A stretch of DNA of 64,000 nt. Source: Comamonadaceae bacterium. Lineage in GTDB: Bacteria; Pseudomonadota; Gammaproteobacteria; Burkholderiales; Burkholderiaceae_C. Positions within the stretch are counted from its first letter, which is position 1. The number at the start of each line of letters is the position of its first letter. The position numbers and the translations under genes are program-made. Of this stretch, positions 8,719 through 17,245 are shown in pieces. The notes under the pieces are model-generated. The model saw nothing but the letters and a program-made list of their open reading frames with translations, ran no database searches and was not told where the DNA came from. The DNA lies in NCBI GenBank assembly GCA_027484575.1, contig JAIXSQ010000010.1, positions 124,001-188,000 of the forward strand. Direction: 5' to 3'.

Positions 8719-10068
8719 ATGGGCGCACGCGAAGGCAGCCTGGAGGCCCCGACCCGGCATCCGATCGACTGGAAGAACCCCGCCTTCTACGACGAGAAGG
8801 CCACCTTCGACGAGCTGGAACGCATCTTCGACATCTGCCACGGCTGCCGCCGCTGCGTCAGCCTGTGCGGGGCCTTCCCCACGTTGTTCGACCTGGTCGA
8901 CGAGGGCAGGACCGGCGAGCTCGATGGCGTGGACCGGCAGGACTACTGGAAGGTGGTCGACCAGTGCTACCTGTGCGACCTGTGCTACATGACCAAGTGC
9001 CCGTACGTGCCGCCGCACGCGTGGAACCTGGACTTCCCGCACACCATGCTGCGGGCCAAGGCCATCAAGTTCCGCCAGGGCAAGGTGGGCAGGGCCGAAC
9101 GGTTCCTCGCCTCGACCGACACCCACGGCAGGTTCGCCGGCATCCCGGTGGTGGTGCAGGCCGTCAACGCCGCCAGCCACACCAGGCCGGCGCGCGCGGC
9201 GATGGAGGACCTGCTGGGCGTGGACCGCGCTGCCTGGCTGCCCGCGCTGGCCACCCGCAGGTTCCGCAGCGCCGCGCTGCCGTCGCGGGACCATCCGGTG
9301 GTCGACGGCGCCAAGACGCCGGGCAAGGTCGCCATCTACGCCACCTGCTACGTCAACTACAACGAGCCGGGCATCGGCCACGACCTGCTGAAGGTGCTGG
9401 ACCACAACCAGGTGCCCTACCGGCTGGTGAGCAAGGAGCAGTGCTGCGGCATGCCCAAGCTGGAGCTGGGTGACCTGGAGGGCGTCGACCGGCTCAAGCA
9501 GGCCAACATCCCGGTGCTGGCGCGGTACGCGCGCGAGGGCTGGGCCATCGTGTCGGCGGTGCCCAGCTGCACCCTGATGTACAAGCAGGAGCTGCCGCTG
9601 ATGTACCCCGACGACGCCGACGTGCAGGCGGTCAAGGCGGCGATGTGGGACCCGTTCGAGTACCTGTCCGCGCGCCGCCGCGACGGGCTGCTGAGGACCG
9701 ACTTCGGCGTGCCGCTGGGCAAGGTGAGCTACCACGTGCCCTGCCACGGACGGGTGCAGAACATCGGCAGGAAGACCGAGGAGATCCTCAAGTCCATTCC
9801 GGGCACGCAGGTCGCCACGCACGAGCGCTGCTCGGGCCATGCCGGCACCTACGGCGTCAAGAAGGGCACGCACCAGGTGGCGATGAAGATCGGCAAGCCG
9901 CTGTTCCGCAAGATGGCCGAGCACCCCGCGGGCGGCGCCCCCGACGTGGTCAGCTCCGACTGCCCGCTGGGCGGCCACCACATCGCCCAGGGCTTCGAGG
10001 CCAACGGGCTGGGCACCCCCGAGCTGGCGCACCCGCTGACCCTGGTGCGGCGCGCCTACGGCCTGTGA
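8719..10068 (+). CDS. heterodisulfide reductase-related iron-sulfur protein with CCG domains
   Basis: This 449-residue probably cytosolic redox protein has an N-terminal two-cluster ferredoxin region ([11 protein letters not shown] at about 40-50, [13 protein letters not shown] at about 84-96). Two cysteine-rich CCG/HdrD-GlpC-type domains follow. The first contains [13 protein letters not shown] and CCGMPK (about 241); the second contains [12 protein letters not shown], while its CCG has become ERCSGHAG (about 369). The ATG at 8719 has CAGGAGAG 5 bases ahead. It sits between rubrerythrin and DUF3501, only 22 bases before the latter. No flavin domain is present, so it probably relays electrons between partner proteins; delivery to rubrerythrin is a context-based guess. 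Confidence 0.85.
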   Translation: MGAREGSLEAPTRHPIDWKNPAFYDEKATFDELERIFDICHGCRRCVSLCGAFPTLFDLVDEGRTGELDGVDRQDYWKVVDQCYLCDLCYMTKCPYVPPHAWNLDFPHTMLRAKAIKFRQGKVGRAERFLASTDTHGRFAGIPVVVQAVNAASHTRPARAAMEDLLGVDRAAWLPALATRRFRSAALPSRDHPVVDGAKTPGKVAIYATCYVNYNEPGIGHDLLKVLDHNQVPYRLVSKEQCCGMPKLELGDLEGVDRLKQANIPVLARYAREGWAIVSAVPSCTLMYKQELPLMYPDDADVQAVKAAMWDPFEYLSARRRDGLLRTDFGVPLGKVSYHVPCHGRVQNIGRKTEEILKSIPGTQVATHERCSGHAGTYGVKKGTHQVAMKIGKPLFRKMAEHPAGGAPDVVSSDCPLGGHHIAQGFEANGLGTPELAHPLTLVRRAYGL

Positions 10069-10090
10069 CACCGATTTCCCCGCGCACCCC

Positions 10091-10681
10091 ATGCAAGCGA
10101 CCGGACGCATCACCCCCGACACCCTGATGACCCTGGAGGCCTACGCGCGCTGGCGCAAGGCGCACAAGGGCGAGCTGATCGCCCACCGCAGGCAGCGCAC
10201 CGTGCACCTGGGCGAGCACCTGACCCTGCAGTTCGAGAGCGAGATGACGATCCGCTACCAGATCCAGGAGATGCTGCGCATCGAGCGGATCTTCGAGGAG
10301 GGCGGCATCCGGGCCGAGGTCGAGGCCTACGCCCCGCTGGTGCCCGACGGGAGCAACTGGAAGGCCACGATGCTGATCGAGTACCCCGACGTGAACGAGC
10401 GCAAGCGCGAGCTGGCCCGGCTGATCGGCGTCGAGGACCGCATGTTCGTCGAGGTCGAGGGGCACGCGCGCATCTACGCCATCGCCGACGAGGACCTGGA
10501 CCGCGAGACCGAGGAGAAGACCTCGGCCGTGCACTTCGTGCGCTTCGAGTTCCCGCCCGCGACGGTGCAGGCGATCCACGCGGGCGCGGCGGTCAAGCTG
10601 GGCTGCGACCACCGCAACTACCCCGCGCACGTCACGCTGGCGCCGGAAACCCTGGCCTCGCTGGCTGGCGACCTGCGCTGA
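10091..10681 (+). CDS. DUF3501 family protein
   Basis: The 196-residue soluble protein has no membrane segment or signal peptide. Its conserved patches include HRRQRTVHLGEHLTLQFESEMTIRYQIQEMLRIERIFEEGGI near the N terminus (listed here only as the region about 30-75) and GCDHRNYPAH near the C terminus, with DEDLDRETEEKTSAVHF between. These match the DUF3501 family, which habitually follows the rubrerythrin/CCG pair. It starts 22 bases after the CCG gene and is last in the trio. No biochemical role is established to my knowledge. Conserved Arg/Glu/His residues and a single Cys could contribute to a metal or redox site, but that is speculation. Confidence 0.85.
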   Translation: MQATGRITPDTLMTLEAYARWRKAHKGELIAHRRQRTVHLGEHLTLQFESEMTIRYQIQEMLRIERIFEEGGIRAEVEAYAPLVPDGSNWKATMLIEYPDVNERKRELARLIGVEDRMFVEVEGHARIYAIADEDLDRETEEKTSAVHFVRFEFPPATVQAIHAGAAVKLGCDHRNYPAHVTLAPETLASLAGDLR

Positions 10682-10693
10682 CGCGGCCGCGTT

Positions 10694-10708
10694 CCGGCCT
10701 CAGGCCGG
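10694..10708. terminator. short palindrome at the DUF3501/ugpQ convergence
   Basis: CCGGCCT-C-AGGCCGG is a perfect inverted repeat spanning the ugpQ stop codon and lying 13 bases after the DUF3501 stop. As RNA it would be a 6-bp stem with a TCA loop. Its place between convergent genes suits a bidirectional terminator, but there is no T tract on either strand. Confidence 0.35.
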
Positions 10709-11491
10709 GGTGAACAGGTCCACCCGGTCGGTGATGATGCCGTCGGTGCCCAGCTGCAGCAGGCGCTGCGCGTCCGCGGCGTCGTTGACCGTGTAGCTCA
10801 GGCAGCGCAGGCCGGCGGCCTGCACCTGGCCCACCAGCGCCGCATCCCACAGCACGTGGTTGGCCACCACCGCCACGCAACCCAGCCGGCGCGCGTGGTC
10901 GAACCAGCCGTCCCACAGCGTGTCCACCAGCAGGCCGCGCGGCAGCTGCGGCGCTGCCTGCAGCGCGCCCTGCAGCGACTCGGGGCGGAACGAGGTAAGC
11001 AGCGGCGGCACGGCGGCGCCGGCCCACAGCCGGGCGGCCTCGGCCGCCACCACCTCGCCGGTGCGCAGCTCGACGCCCGGCGTGGGCTTGATCTCGATGT
11101 TCAGCAGGTGGCCGTTGGCCAGGCAGTACCGCGCCAGCGCCGCCAGCGTGGGCAGCGGCTCGCCCGCCCAGGCCCGGGAATGCCAGCTGCCCGCATCCAG
11201 CCGCGACAGCGCATCCCAGGGCAGGTCGCCGGCGGTGCCCTGGCCGTCGGTGGTGCGCTCCAGCGTGGCGTCGTGCAGCAGGAAGGGCACGCCGTCGGCC
11301 GACAGCTTGGCGTCGCACTCGAACATGCGCCAGCCGTGCTGCGCGCCCAGGCGGAAGGCGCCCAGGGTGTTCTCGGGAGCCAGCTTGCCGGCGCCGCGGT
11401 GGGCGATCCAGCGGGGGTAGGGCCAGGGCGTGCCGGCGGCAGGCCCGTCGTGCCGGGGGTCTCGGCGGTCGTTCATGGTCGTGGGGTCCAT
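10700..11491 (-). CDS. ugpQ: glycerophosphodiester phosphodiesterase
   Basis: The 263-residue cytosolic GDPD/PI-PLC-X-like TIM barrel hydrolyses glycerophosphodiesters to glycerol-3-phosphate and an alcohol. Family marks are IAHRGAGKLAPENTLGAFRLG (catalytic His and Glu ligands, about 28-48), FECDAKLSADGVPFLLHD (metal Glu/Asp and second catalytic His), LERTTDGQG, NIEIKP (metal Glu) and the C-terminal TDRVDLF. An internal ATG at 11476 is an alternative start; neither site has a strong ribosome signal. In related genomes ugpQ usually follows ugpC directly. Here a Bug receptor, an NTF2-like gene and a deacetylase gene lie between them, yet ugpQ remains on the same strand. Confidence 0.93.
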   Translation of the reverse strand: MDPTTMNDRRDPRHDGPAAGTPWPYPRWIAHRGAGKLAPENTLGAFRLGAQHGWRMFECDAKLSADGVPFLLHDATLERTTDGQGTAGDLPWDALSRLDAGSWHSRAWAGEPLPTLAALARYCLANGHLLNIEIKPTPGVELRTGEVVAAEAARLWAGAAVPPLLTSFRPESLQGALQAAPQLPRGLLVDTLWDGWFDHARRLGCVAVVANHVLWDAALVGQVQAAGLRCLSYTVNDAADAQRLLQLGTDGIITDRVDLFTPA

Positions 11492-11579
11492 CCTCGTGCG
11501 CGGTGCACCGTCCCGGCGGCGCCGTGGCGCCCGGCCGGAGCGGACACGGGATGGTAGGCGCTTGCCAGGGGCGGGCCGC

Positions 11580-12503
11580 TCAGGCGCCTGCCGCGTCCGC
11601 GACGGACACCGCGTGCCGGAAGATGGCGCCGGGCGTGGTGATCCAGGCCTCGCCGCGGTCGCGCGCCTGCGCGAGGTGGCGCAGCGCCTGCCGCAGGTGG
11701 CGCAGCCGGTGCGGCTGGCCGACGATGTACGGATGCAGGGCGATGCCCATGACCAGCGGGGGCGTGCCCGGTGCGCGGCACTGCGACAGCATCTCGTCGA
11801 AGTGGTCCACGATCATGCGGGCGAAGGCGTCGCCTTCCATCTGCCGCGCGATCACCATCGGGATGTCGTTGAGCTCCTGCGGGTAGGGCACGGACCACAG
11901 GGGCCGCCCGCTGCGGGTGCGCATGGGCAGCGGCTGGTCGTCGTGGCACCAGTTGAGCGTGTAGTCGTAGCCGGCTTCGGCCAGCAGGTCGGGCGTGCGC
12001 AGGCTCTCCGAGATCCAGGGCGACAGCCAGCCGGCCGGCGCCACGCCGCTCTCGGCGCGCATGCGCTCGCGGCAGGACTGCAGCAGGGCCAGTTCGGACG
12101 CCTCGTCCAGCACGCCCTGGCGCTCGGCGTTGCTGTGCCCGTGGCCGACCAGTTCGTCGCCGCGCTGCACGCAGGCGGCCACCAGCTCCGGGCAGTGGTC
12201 GTACAGGGCGGTGTTGATCAGGGCGGCGGACGGCAGCTCCAGGCTGTCGAACAGGTCCAGGCAGCGCCAGGCGCCGACCCGGTTGCCGTACTCGCGCCAG
12301 CTGTAGTTGAGCACGTCCGGCTGCGGGCTGGCCGGCCCGATGGCCGCGCCCAGCCCCTCGCCGAACGCGAAGTGCTCGATGTTGAAGGCCAGGTACACCG
12401 CCAGCCCGGCGCCGTTGGGCCAGCGGTAGGGCGCGCGGCCGCGGATGCCCGCGTAGTCGAAGCGGCCGTGGGTGGGCAGCGCGCCGGTGTAGGTCGCCGG
12501 CAT
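11580..12503 (-). CDS. polysaccharide deacetylase-family protein (PuuE/allantoinase-like)
   Basis: This 307-residue NodB-type carbohydrate esterase-4 fold protein starts with HGRFDYAGIRGRAPYRWPNGAGLAVYLAFNIEHF, spanning about residues 12-45. NALINTALYDHCPELV and ELVGHGHSNAERQG (HxxxN-type metal site) follow, then SPWISESLRTPDLLAEAGYDYTLNWCHDDQP and ALHPYIVGQPHRLRHLRQAL. This arrangement is closest to the PuuE-like subgroup, which includes metal-independent allantoinases, rather than to chitin deacetylases. There is no signal peptide, so it is cytosolic. It starts 2 bases after the NTF2-like gene stop and belongs with it and the Bug receptor in a small putative catabolic block. The true substrate, an amide or imide of a purine or ureide type, is unknown. 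Confidence 0.7.
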   Translation of the reverse strand: MPATYTGALPTHGRFDYAGIRGRAPYRWPNGAGLAVYLAFNIEHFAFGEGLGAAIGPASPQPDVLNYSWREYGNRVGAWRCLDLFDSLELPSAALINTALYDHCPELVAACVQRGDELVGHGHSNAERQGVLDEASELALLQSCRERMRAESGVAPAGWLSPWISESLRTPDLLAEAGYDYTLNWCHDDQPLPMRTRSGRPLWSVPYPQELNDIPMVIARQMEGDAFARMIVDHFDEMLSQCRAPGTPPLVMGIALHPYIVGQPHRLRHLRQALRHLAQARDRGEAWITTPGAIFRHAVSVADAAGA

Positions 12504-12505
12504 GG

Positions 12506-12970
12506 TCAGAGGGTCGCCAGGCCGGCGCGCACCAGCAGCCACTCCGCGCTGTCGTTCCACACGTCCATCTGCACGATCAGGCCGTGGCGCAGCACGTAGC
12601 GGTCCACGTAGCGGTTGCCCTCGAACGGCGTGCCGTCGGGCCACTCGCCGTACAGGGTGCCGATGCTGTAGACCACCGCCTCGCCGCGGGCGGCCTCCTC
12701 GGGCGGTGGCACCACCACGTCGGTGCGTGCTATCCGCTTCTTGACCCACTTGTAGCGCGAGGCGTTGAAGCGGGTGCAGTCGGCCGGCTCGCGCATCGGC
12801 CGCTTGCCGGTGAACACGATGCGCAGCTCGGGCGACACGTAGCGGCTGGCCGCCGCCGGGTCGGGGATCATGATCAGGCGCAGGAACTCGTTGACCACCG
12901 CGGCGGCATCCGCGGTGGCGTGTCCGGGCAGGCCTGCATCCTGCGAAGTCGGCGCGTGGGTCGTGTTCAA
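12506..12970 (-). CDS. NTF2-like/SnoaL-type small protein
   Basis: The soluble protein of about 154 residues has a cone-shaped alpha+beta barrel profile: an N-terminal helix AAAVVNEFLRLIMIPDPAAASRYVSPELRIVFTG around residues 20-55, then beta strands ending VDRYVLRHGLIVQMDVWNDSAEWLL. This is typical of nuclear-transport-factor-2-like (SnoaL, ketosteroid-isomerase-like) proteins. No ATG fits; a TTG at 12970 (LNTTHAP) is my best start, with GGAG some 10 bases ahead, so the N terminus is uncertain. The gene lies between a Bug receptor and a PuuE-like deacetylase, suggesting a role in converting the compound the receptor captures. The exact reaction is unknown. Confidence 0.6.
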   Translation of the reverse strand: MNTTHAPTSQDAGLPGHATADAAAVVNEFLRLIMIPDPAAASRYVSPELRIVFTGKRPMREPADCTRFNASRYKWVKKRIARTDVVVPPPEEAARGEAVVYSIGTLYGEWPDGTPFEGNRYVDRYVLRHGLIVQMDVWNDSAEWLLVRAGLATL

Positions 12971-13011
12971 GGCGGTCGGTGCTCCAGCAGTGCCGCCCGG
13001 CGGCGGCCGGG

Positions 13012-14001
13012 TCAGGCGATGACCTCGACGTTCGCGATCTTGGCGACGTTGCGCCAGGTGTCGATCTGCGTGTTGATCAGCTTCACGAATTCTGCGCCCA
13101 TCACCGGCGTCTTGCGCGGCAGGGTCTGCAGCTCGCTCAGGCGGGCGATCACGTCGGGCTTGGCCATGATCTCGGGGAGCACGGCCGCCAGGCGCCGGGC
13201 GATCGGCTCGGGCAGGCCCTTGGGGGCCGACAGGCCCAGCCACTGCGAGCCGGTGAGGCTGGGGTAGCCCTGCTCGGCGAAGGTGGCGATGCCGGGCAGC
13301 GCCGGCAGCCGTGCCGGGGTGGAGACCGCCAGCGCGCGCAGCGTCCCGCCCTGCAGCTGCGCGACGTTGGTGGTGATCGGGTCGAGCAGGCTGTCGATCT
13401 GGCCGCCCAGCAGGTCCTGCATCGCCGGCGCGCTGCCCTGGTAGGGCACGTGGTCGTGCTGCGGCGCCTTGCCCTCGATCTTGAGCAGCTCGCCGAAGAG
13501 GTGGTTGGCCGAGCCGATGCCCGAGGAGCCGTAGCGCACGGGCCGGGTCCGTGCCGCGGCGACGTACTGCTCCAGCGTCTGGAACGGCGATTGCGGCCGC
13601 ACCAGCAGCACCATGGGCGCCTCGACCAGCATGCCGATGTGCGTGAAGGCGGCCACCGGGTCGAAGGGCATGGTGCGCCGGGTCGCCGCGGCATAGACGT
13701 GCACCGAGGCGTGGCTGACCAGCAGCGTGTAGCCGTCGGCGGGCTGGCTGGCGACGTACTGTGAGCCGATCAGCCCGCCCGCGCCGGCGCGGTTCTCCAC
13801 CACCACGGTCTGGCCGTCCAGTGCCTGCGACAGGTGCGGCGCGATCAGGCGCGAGACCGTGTCCACCAGGCCCCCCGGCGGGAACTGGGCCACCAGCTTG
13901 ATCGGCCCGCGGCCGGGCCAGTTGGCCGACTGGGCACCGACCCATGCGGGGGAGGCGAACAAGGGGGCCGCCCCGGCCGCCAGAAAGTCACGACGCTTCA
14001 T
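13012..14001 (-). CDS. Bug-family (TctC-like) periplasmic substrate-binding protein
   Basis: The 329-residue protein starts MKRRDFLAAGAAPLFASPAWVGAQ, a signal peptide whose KRRDFL resembles a twin-arginine motif. The mature part follows the Bug/TctC pattern: IKLVAQFPPGGLVDTVSRLIAP, VENRAGAGGLIGSQYVA, ADGYTLLVS and the late VPYQGSAPAMQDLLGGQID. TAGGAG lies 6 bases before the ATG at 14001. Bug proteins bind organic acids or similar small polar compounds in the periplasm; most are orphans without their own TctAB permease, as here. It heads the three-gene block with the NTF2-like and PuuE-like genes, separated from ugpC by a 154-base gap. Confidence 0.88.
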   Translation of the reverse strand: MKRRDFLAAGAAPLFASPAWVGAQSANWPGRGPIKLVAQFPPGGLVDTVSRLIAPHLSQALDGQTVVVENRAGAGGLIGSQYVASQPADGYTLLVSHASVHVYAAATRRTMPFDPVAAFTHIGMLVEAPMVLLVRPQSPFQTLEQYVAAARTRPVRYGSSGIGSANHLFGELLKIEGKAPQHDHVPYQGSAPAMQDLLGGQIDSLLDPITTNVAQLQGGTLRALAVSTPARLPALPGIATFAEQGYPSLTGSQWLGLSAPKGLPEPIARRLAAVLPEIMAKPDVIARLSELQTLPRKTPVMGAEFVKLINTQIDTWRNVAKIANVEVIA

Positions 14002-14155
14002 GAGAGCTCCTAGTGCTGTGCGGATGGAAACCCCCAGGGCCTGGGGGCCGCACGGCACGTCGAGCAAGGCGCATGCCAAGGCGGCGCAGGCTGGCCGCCG
14101 GTAGGGCGTGGCGCCCCGGGCCTGCAGGCGCGCCGGTGGGCGCGCGGTCGCGTCC

Positions 14156-15169
<1,014 letters not shown>

Positions 15170-15222
15170 GTCTCGTCAGAGGGGACGGAGCACCGCTGCG
15201 CGGCGGTCCGACCCCAGCTCCT

Positions 15223-16077
15223 TCATTTCTCCGTATCGACCAGGCCCTTGACGAACCACTTCTGCATCAGGATCACGACCAGCGCCGGCGGCAGCATGGC
15301 CAGGATGGCGGTGGCCATCACCACGTTCCACTCGACGTAGACCTCGCCGAAGATGGCCCGCTTGATGCCCAGCACCACCGGGTACATGTCCTCGCTGGTG
15401 GTCACCAGCAGGGGCCACAGGTACTGGTTCCAGCCGTAGATGAACTGGATGACGAACAGCGCCGCGATCGAGGTCCTCGACAGCGGCAGCAGCACGTCCT
15501 TGAAGAAACGCATCGGCCCGGCCCCGTCCATGCGCGCGGCCTCGACCAGCTCGTCGGGCACGGTCAGGAAGAACTGCCGGAACAGGAAGGTCGCGGTGGC
15601 CGAGGCGATCAGCGGCACCGTCAGGCCCGCATAGGTGTTGAGCATCTTCAGGTCGGACACCACCGCGTAGGTGGGCGCGATGCGCACCTCCACCGGCAGC
15701 ATCAGCGTCACGAAGATCATCCAGAACACCAGCTGGCGGAACGGGAAGCGGAAGTAGACGATGGCGAAGGCCGACAGCAGCGAGATCGCGATCTTGCCCA
15801 CGGCGATGGTCAGAGCGCTGACCAGGCTGACCCAGAGCATGGGCGCGACCGGCGCGATGGTGGCCCCGCCGGTGGTCTTGCCGCCGAACAGCGCCAGCCG
15901 GTAGCTCTCGAGCAGGTTGGAGCCGGGCCACAGCGACAGCGGGTTGCTGCCGGCGATCTGCTCGGCGGTCTGGGTGGAGCCGATGAAGGCCACCAGCACC
16001 GGGAACGCGACGATCGCCACGCCCAGCAGCAGCACCAGGTGCGAGACGGCGGTCAGGAGGGGGCGGCGTTCGACCAT
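15223..16077 (-). CDS. ugpE: sn-glycerol-3-phosphate ABC transporter permease UgpE
   Basis: The 284-residue inner-membrane permease of the MalG type has about six hydrophobic helices. The EAA loop near the C-terminal half, EAARMDGAGPMRFFKDVLLPLS, contacts the UgpC ATPase (about residues 183-204). The start at 16077 has GGAGG 6 bases ahead; the longer open frame upstream runs through a repeated intergenic element. It lies 53 bases from ugpC and 87 bases from ugpA. The C-terminal FVKGLVDTEK resembles the usual MalG/UgpE ending (VKGLTAGAVK-type). Confidence 0.92.
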   Translation of the reverse strand: MVERRPLLTAVSHLVLLLGVAIVAFPVLVAFIGSTQTAEQIAGSNPLSLWPGSNLLESYRLALFGGKTTGGATIAPVAPMLWVSLVSALTIAVGKIAISLLSAFAIVYFRFPFRQLVFWMIFVTLMLPVEVRIAPTYAVVSDLKMLNTYAGLTVPLIASATATFLFRQFFLTVPDELVEAARMDGAGPMRFFKDVLLPLSRTSIAALFVIQFIYGWNQYLWPLLVTTSEDMYPVVLGIKRAIFGEVYVEWNVVMATAILAMLPPALVVILMQKWFVKGLVDTEK

Positions 16078-16089
16078 CAGGCCTCCGCA

Positions 16090-16127
16090 GGGCCGCCCCA
16101 AGGCAGGCCTGGCGTCCCCCCGGGGGG
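16090..16127 (+). repeat. intergenic repeat element between ugpA and ugpE (15-mer plus G/C palindrome)
   Basis: The 87-base gap between ugpA and ugpE holds GGGCCGCCCCAAGGC (16090-16104), which recurs twice upstream of ubiB. It is followed by the perfect palindrome CCCCCCGGGGGG (16116-16127) within a run reading GCGTCCCCCCGGGGGGCAG. Such elements are dispersed between genes in Comamonadaceae. Inside an operon the palindrome could form an RNA hairpin that adjusts relative expression. Confidence 0.6.
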
Positions 16128-16164
16128 CAGTGCAGCGCCGCAGGCGCAAACGTGGGGGCTCATG

Positions 16165-17046
16165 TCAGTACTGCACCTTCTTTTCGACGAAGCGGAACTG
16201 CACGACGGTCAGCGCGACGACGATGGCCATCAGCACCACCGACTGAGCGGCCGAGCCGTTGAGGTCCAGCGCCTTGAAGCCGTCGTAGTAGACCTTGTAG
16301 ACCAGGATCGCCGTCTCCTTGCCCGGGCCGCCGTGGGTGGCGGCATCGACGATCGCGAAGGTGTCGAAGAAGGCGTAGATGACGTTGATCACCAGCAGGA
16401 AGAACGTGGTGGGCGACAGCAGCGGGAACACGATGCTCCAGAAGCGCCGCCAGGGCCCGGCGCCGTCGATGGTGGCCGCCTCGATCAGCGAGTGCGGGAT
16501 GGACTGCAGCCCGGCCAGGAAGAACAGGAAGTTGTAGGAGATCTGCTTCCACACGGCGGCCATCACGATCAGGGCCATCGCATGGTCGGCGTTGAGCAGG
16601 TGGTCCCAGGGGATGCCCACGTGGCGCAGCGCATAGGCCACCACGCCGTAGGGCGAGGCGAACATCATCAGCCACAGCACGCCCGCGATGACCGGCGCGA
16701 CCGCATAGGGCCAGATCAGCAGCGTCTTGTAGACCGTGGCGCCGCGCACCACCCGGTTGGCCATCACGGCCAGCACCAGCGCGATGGCCAGCCCGCAGAA
16801 GGCCACCAGGGCCGAGAAGAACGCGGTGATGCGGAACGAGTCGAGGTAGCCGGGGTCGGCGAACAGCCGGCGGAAGTTCTCCAGCCCCACGAACTCGCTG
16901 CTGGTGCCGAAGGCGTCCTGCTGCAGCAGCGACTGCCACAGCGCCTGCCCGGCCGGCCAGAAGAAGAAGACCAGCACGATGGCCATCTGCGGCGCCACCA
17001 GCGCCCAGGGCAGCCAGGCCGACTTGAAACGGACGCGTTTTTCCAT
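16165..17046 (-). CDS. ugpA: sn-glycerol-3-phosphate ABC transporter permease UgpA
   Basis: The 293-residue inner-membrane permease of the MalF/UgpA type starts [34 protein letters not shown], with its first membrane helix at about 12-32. Six helices in all are expected, with the EAA loop [26 protein letters not shown] at about residues 205-230. It pairs with UgpE to form the channel. No clear ribosome site precedes the ATG at 17046. The 199-base gap to ugpB carries a strong hairpin, which may set the ratio of binding protein to permease. Confidence 0.92.
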   Translation of the reverse strand: MEKRVRFKSAWLPWALVAPQMAIVLVFFFWPAGQALWQSLLQQDAFGTSSEFVGLENFRRLFADPGYLDSFRITAFFSALVAFCGLAIALVLAVMANRVVRGATVYKTLLIWPYAVAPVIAGVLWLMMFASPYGVVAYALRHVGIPWDHLLNADHAMALIVMAAVWKQISYNFLFFLAGLQSIPHSLIEAATIDGAGPWRRFWSIVFPLLSPTTFFLLVINVIYAFFDTFAIVDAATHGGPGKETAILVYKVYYDGFKALDLNGSAAQSVVLMAIVVALTVVQFRFVEKKVQY

Positions 17047-17147
17047 AAGGGCCGCGATTGTCGTTCAGCTTGGGCGGTTTTCAGGCGCGCCGCTGCGCCA
17101 GCGCAGGCACGCCACACGCCCCGCCCTGGCCCCCCGATCGGGCAGGA

Positions 17148-17176
17148 CCCCTCCCTCCGCCCGGCGGAGGGAGGGG
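17148..17176 (-). terminator. strong hairpin between ugpB and ugpA (partial terminator or mRNA-stabilising element)
   Basis: CCCCTCCCTCCGCC (17148-17161), one C, then GGCGGAGGGAGGGG (17163-17176) form a perfect 14-bp inverted repeat. It lies about 70 bases downstream of the ugpB stop in the direction of transcription and about 100 bases before ugpA. No T tract follows on the minus strand. In binding-protein-dependent transporters such hairpins commonly protect the binding-protein message and reduce read-through into the permease genes. Confidence 0.6.
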
Positions 17177-17245
17177 CAGGGGGAGGGAGGTGCCAGGAGT
17201 CCGCTCAACGAGCAGCGGAGCGCGGAGGGACAGACAACAGGTCCT

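Noticed and set aside
17148-17176. Hairpin between ugpB and ugpA read as a CRISPR repeat or insertion sequence end
   Set aside because: Only one copy is present, with no spacers, target duplication or transposase. It fits an RNA hairpin.
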